Below, piece after piece: positions 62,809 to 64,000 of a DNA stretch of 64,000 nt. The DNA comes from a virus. The position numbers were made by a program, and so were the translations under genes. The stretch lies in the IMG/VR virus record IMGVR_UViG_3300035663_000005, positions 22,728 to 86,727 of that record; one strand, written 5' to 3'. Every line of letters begins with the position of its first letter. The stretch's first letter is position 1. The notes under the pieces are model-generated. The model ran no database searches. It was not told where the DNA came from and saw only the letters and a program-made list of their open reading frames with translations.

Positions 62809-63504
62809 TTACATCGGCGTAAACCAAAGACCATCTCTTTCACTTGGTGTTCTTCCAGGATTTAAAATATCTGAGGGAGATCGTCTTATGGGAGGTGGAG
62901 GAGCAATTACTGGAGGTAAAGGAGGGGTTCCTCCATTTTGTATGCAAGCATCGTAGGCTTTCTTTCTCATATCACAGCAAGTGCATACCTTATTTGGATT
63001 ACCAGTACCACATATTGCTCCTGTAGCCCTACAGTATTCAGTATTAGCATCTTCCACTTCTTTTTCGTATTGCTTTCTACCCGTTTCTACTATGTTATGA
63101 TATAAGTCGCCACATTCTGTACAAGCAGCAACTTGCAAGGGATGCGATTGTCCTCCGCAACCTTTTGATTTGTAAATACAATTAGGCCATGTACTAGAAT
63201 CATCTGCACAAGCATCTTGCTGACACATCTGCCCGCCTGCTCCAGGAGCATAGTAAAACCCGTTTCTATCTTGAACGCATAGAGGTTTGTCTTGACATGC
63301 TAATCTAGCCTCAATTGCTTTTTGCATCACACCAGGAACTAAAACTGTACTGTTGTTTGAAGGTGGAGGAGGCGCATATTTTCCAAACATTTTTTCGTGA
63401 GCGATTCGTATTCTATCATCTCTTTTTTTCGCAGCAGCGTTAACACAATTTGTGTAAATTGAGTCTGCGTATTGGTCACATGTTAGTAAAGTTGGCGTTG
63501 CCAT
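62809..63504 (-). CDS. Cys-rich probable virion protein
   Basis: 231 aa with about 18 Cys: LTCDQYADSIYTNCVNAAAK, GGQMCQQDACADDSSTWPNC, AACTECGDLYHNIVETGRKQ, CRATGAICGTGNPNKVCTCC. Ends in Pro-rich LPPVIAPPPPIRRSPSDIL. Cys spacing and Pro-rich tail match the 59168 and 59917 proteins. A CATAAATA late box is 18 bp upstream. Function unknown. Confidence 0.6.
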   Translation of the reverse strand: MATPTLLTCDQYADSIYTNCVNAAAKKRDDRIRIAHEKMFGKYAPPPPSNNSTVLVPGVMQKAIEARLACQDKPLCVQDRNGFYYAPGAGGQMCQQDACADDSSTWPNCIYKSKGCGGQSHPLQVAACTECGDLYHNIVETGRKQYEKEVEDANTEYCRATGAICGTGNPNKVCTCCDMRKKAYDACIQNGGTPPLPPVIAPPPPIRRSPSDILNPGRTPSERDGLWFTPM

Positions 63505-63522
63505 ATGATTGTTCCCTTTAAA

Positions 63523-63530
63523 TATTTATG
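63523..63530 (-). promoter_or_regulatory. Late-type CATAAATA box
   Basis: Reverse strand TTTTTCATAAATATTTAAAG, 18 bp before the 62809-63504 gene; the same extended sequence as at 50901. Confidence 0.6.
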
Positions 63531-63535
63531 AAAAA

Positions 63536-64000
63536 TTAAACTCCAATTCCGCCGCCACTACTTATAACGCCGTCTATAACACCAGGCAAAGAACGAAGAG
63601 CAAGACCAAATACTTCTACAATATCTCCGAAATTACAAGGAGAAAGTTCGGGTTCGGGATGCCAACCACAAGCACACCTGTGAGAGTGTACATAAAGACC
63701 ATACGGAGTCATAACTTGACAGTCAGTAGAAGTAGTAGAAGTACAACTCGGGCCGCAAGTTATCCAAGTATTCACGATGTATGATGATGGGGGCTCCACA
63801 TCTCCGTTAACTAAACCACATTTTGTGCAATCAGGCCCTGGCGTACTTCCTCCAAATCCTATTCTTGGTGGACAATTAGATTTCCACCCGTTCACTCCAG
63901 GCGTTGGTTCATTATTCATATTCATGTAATTTGAATTTATATTATCGTAATAAGTTGGAATGTACTTGTTGCCCATCAATAGAGTTAAACCAACTCCTTG
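63536..64000 (-). CDS. C-terminal module of a large Cys-rich virion protein (runs off window end)
   Basis: The frame is open to the window edge. Residues from GVGLTLLMGNKYIPTYYDNI through CKWxCPPR, TKCGLVNGD, HRCACGWHPEPE to the end match the C-terminal module of the plus-strand 35481-37163 protein (GVGLTLLMGSKYIPTYYDSI, HTCACGWPDEQ). So two large genes 28 kb apart and on opposite strands share this module. About 155 residues are visible; the N-terminal part lies beyond the window. Confidence 0.7.
   Translation of the reverse strand, partial: QGVGLTLLMGNKYIPTYYDNINSNYMNMNNEPTPGVNGWKSNCPPRIGFGGSTPGPDCTKCGLVNGDVEPPSSYIVNTWITCGPSCTSTTSTDCQVMTPYGLYVHSHRCACGWHPEPELSPCNFGDIVEVFGLALRSLPGVIDGVISSGGGIGV

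Noticed and set aside
1-64000. CRISPR array, prophage integration genes or toxin-antitoxin pairs
   Set aside because: Looked for regularly spaced repeats, integrase/excisionase and paired small toxin-antitoxin genes; none could be supported.

Overview
The window is part of a T4-like tailed-phage (myovirus) genome that infects a Gram-negative bacterium. Evidence for T4-like: an adjacent replication block in the classical order sliding clamp (gp45), clamp loader large subunit (gp44), clamp loader small subunit (gp62), RegA, then DNA polymerase (gp43) and UvsX. By recall, gp62 and several small genes look closest to cyanophage/marine relatives. Evidence for a Gram-negative host: a phage-encoded outer-membrane beta-barrel with a signal peptide and C-terminal Phe, a lipobox lipoprotein, strong Shine-Dalgarno sites and sigma70-type promoters. 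Almost everything is read from the minus strand; the clear plus-strand genes are at 35.5-37.9 kb and a tiny one at 62.7 kb. No integrase, transposase or CRISPR array was seen.

Layout. (1) 0-10 kb: a sugar/glycan island with two FkbM methyltransferases, two GT15 (fungal Kre2/Mnt1-like) glycosyltransferases, an SDR, a split transketolase, an RmlB-type dehydratase, an RfbH-type PLP/Fe-S 3-dehydrase and three further glycosyltransferases. (2) 10-21 kb: replication and DNA-modification block: uvsX, gp43, a GroES-like gene, a DNA methyltransferase, SpeD, a Mom-like protein, a DUF1599/Nmad1-like protein, dUTPase, regA, gp62, gp44, gp45. (3) 21-30 kb: an exported trypsin-like protease, then 18 confident tRNA genes interleaved with small genes, GMP reductase and GDP-mannose 4,6-dehydratase. 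(4) 30-35 kb: small membrane and structural-type genes, a candidate lysis pair and the outer-membrane barrel. (5) 35-38 kb: two plus-strand genes, the first bracketed by a perfect 122-bp direct repeat. (6) 38-42 kb: a tightly packed run of small, mostly unknown genes plus a metallophosphoesterase. (7) 42-50 kb: nine consecutive genes whose proteins start with short T4-internal-protein-like capsid-targeting sequences ending in a prohead-protease site ([IL]-x-E); four carry the R-S-ExE signature of ADP-ribosyltransferases, one a ParB-like fold and one a PD-(D/E)xK-like motif. (8) 51-58 kb: a GC-rich block with a CobS/MoxR-like AAA+ ATPase, a CobT-like protein combining HExxH and VWA MIDAS motifs, and small accessory genes. 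(9) 58-64 kb: Cys-rich, probably virion-associated proteins and a receiver-domain protein.

How it fits together. Early units appear to be driven by host-type promoters (TTGACT or TTGCA-like, 16-17 bp spacer, TATACT/TATAAT-like), found before uvsX, gp45, the tRNA groups and the CobS/CobT-like genes. Several structural-type genes instead have T4-late-like TATAAATA/CATAAATA boxes. The most striking system is the 42-50 kb set: a probable arsenal of effectors packaged in the head and injected with the DNA, including four paralogous ADP-ribosyltransferases. Two more genes elsewhere (32.2 and 37.3 kb) carry the same type of tag. Family names are from recognition of sequence motifs by eye; no database search was run.
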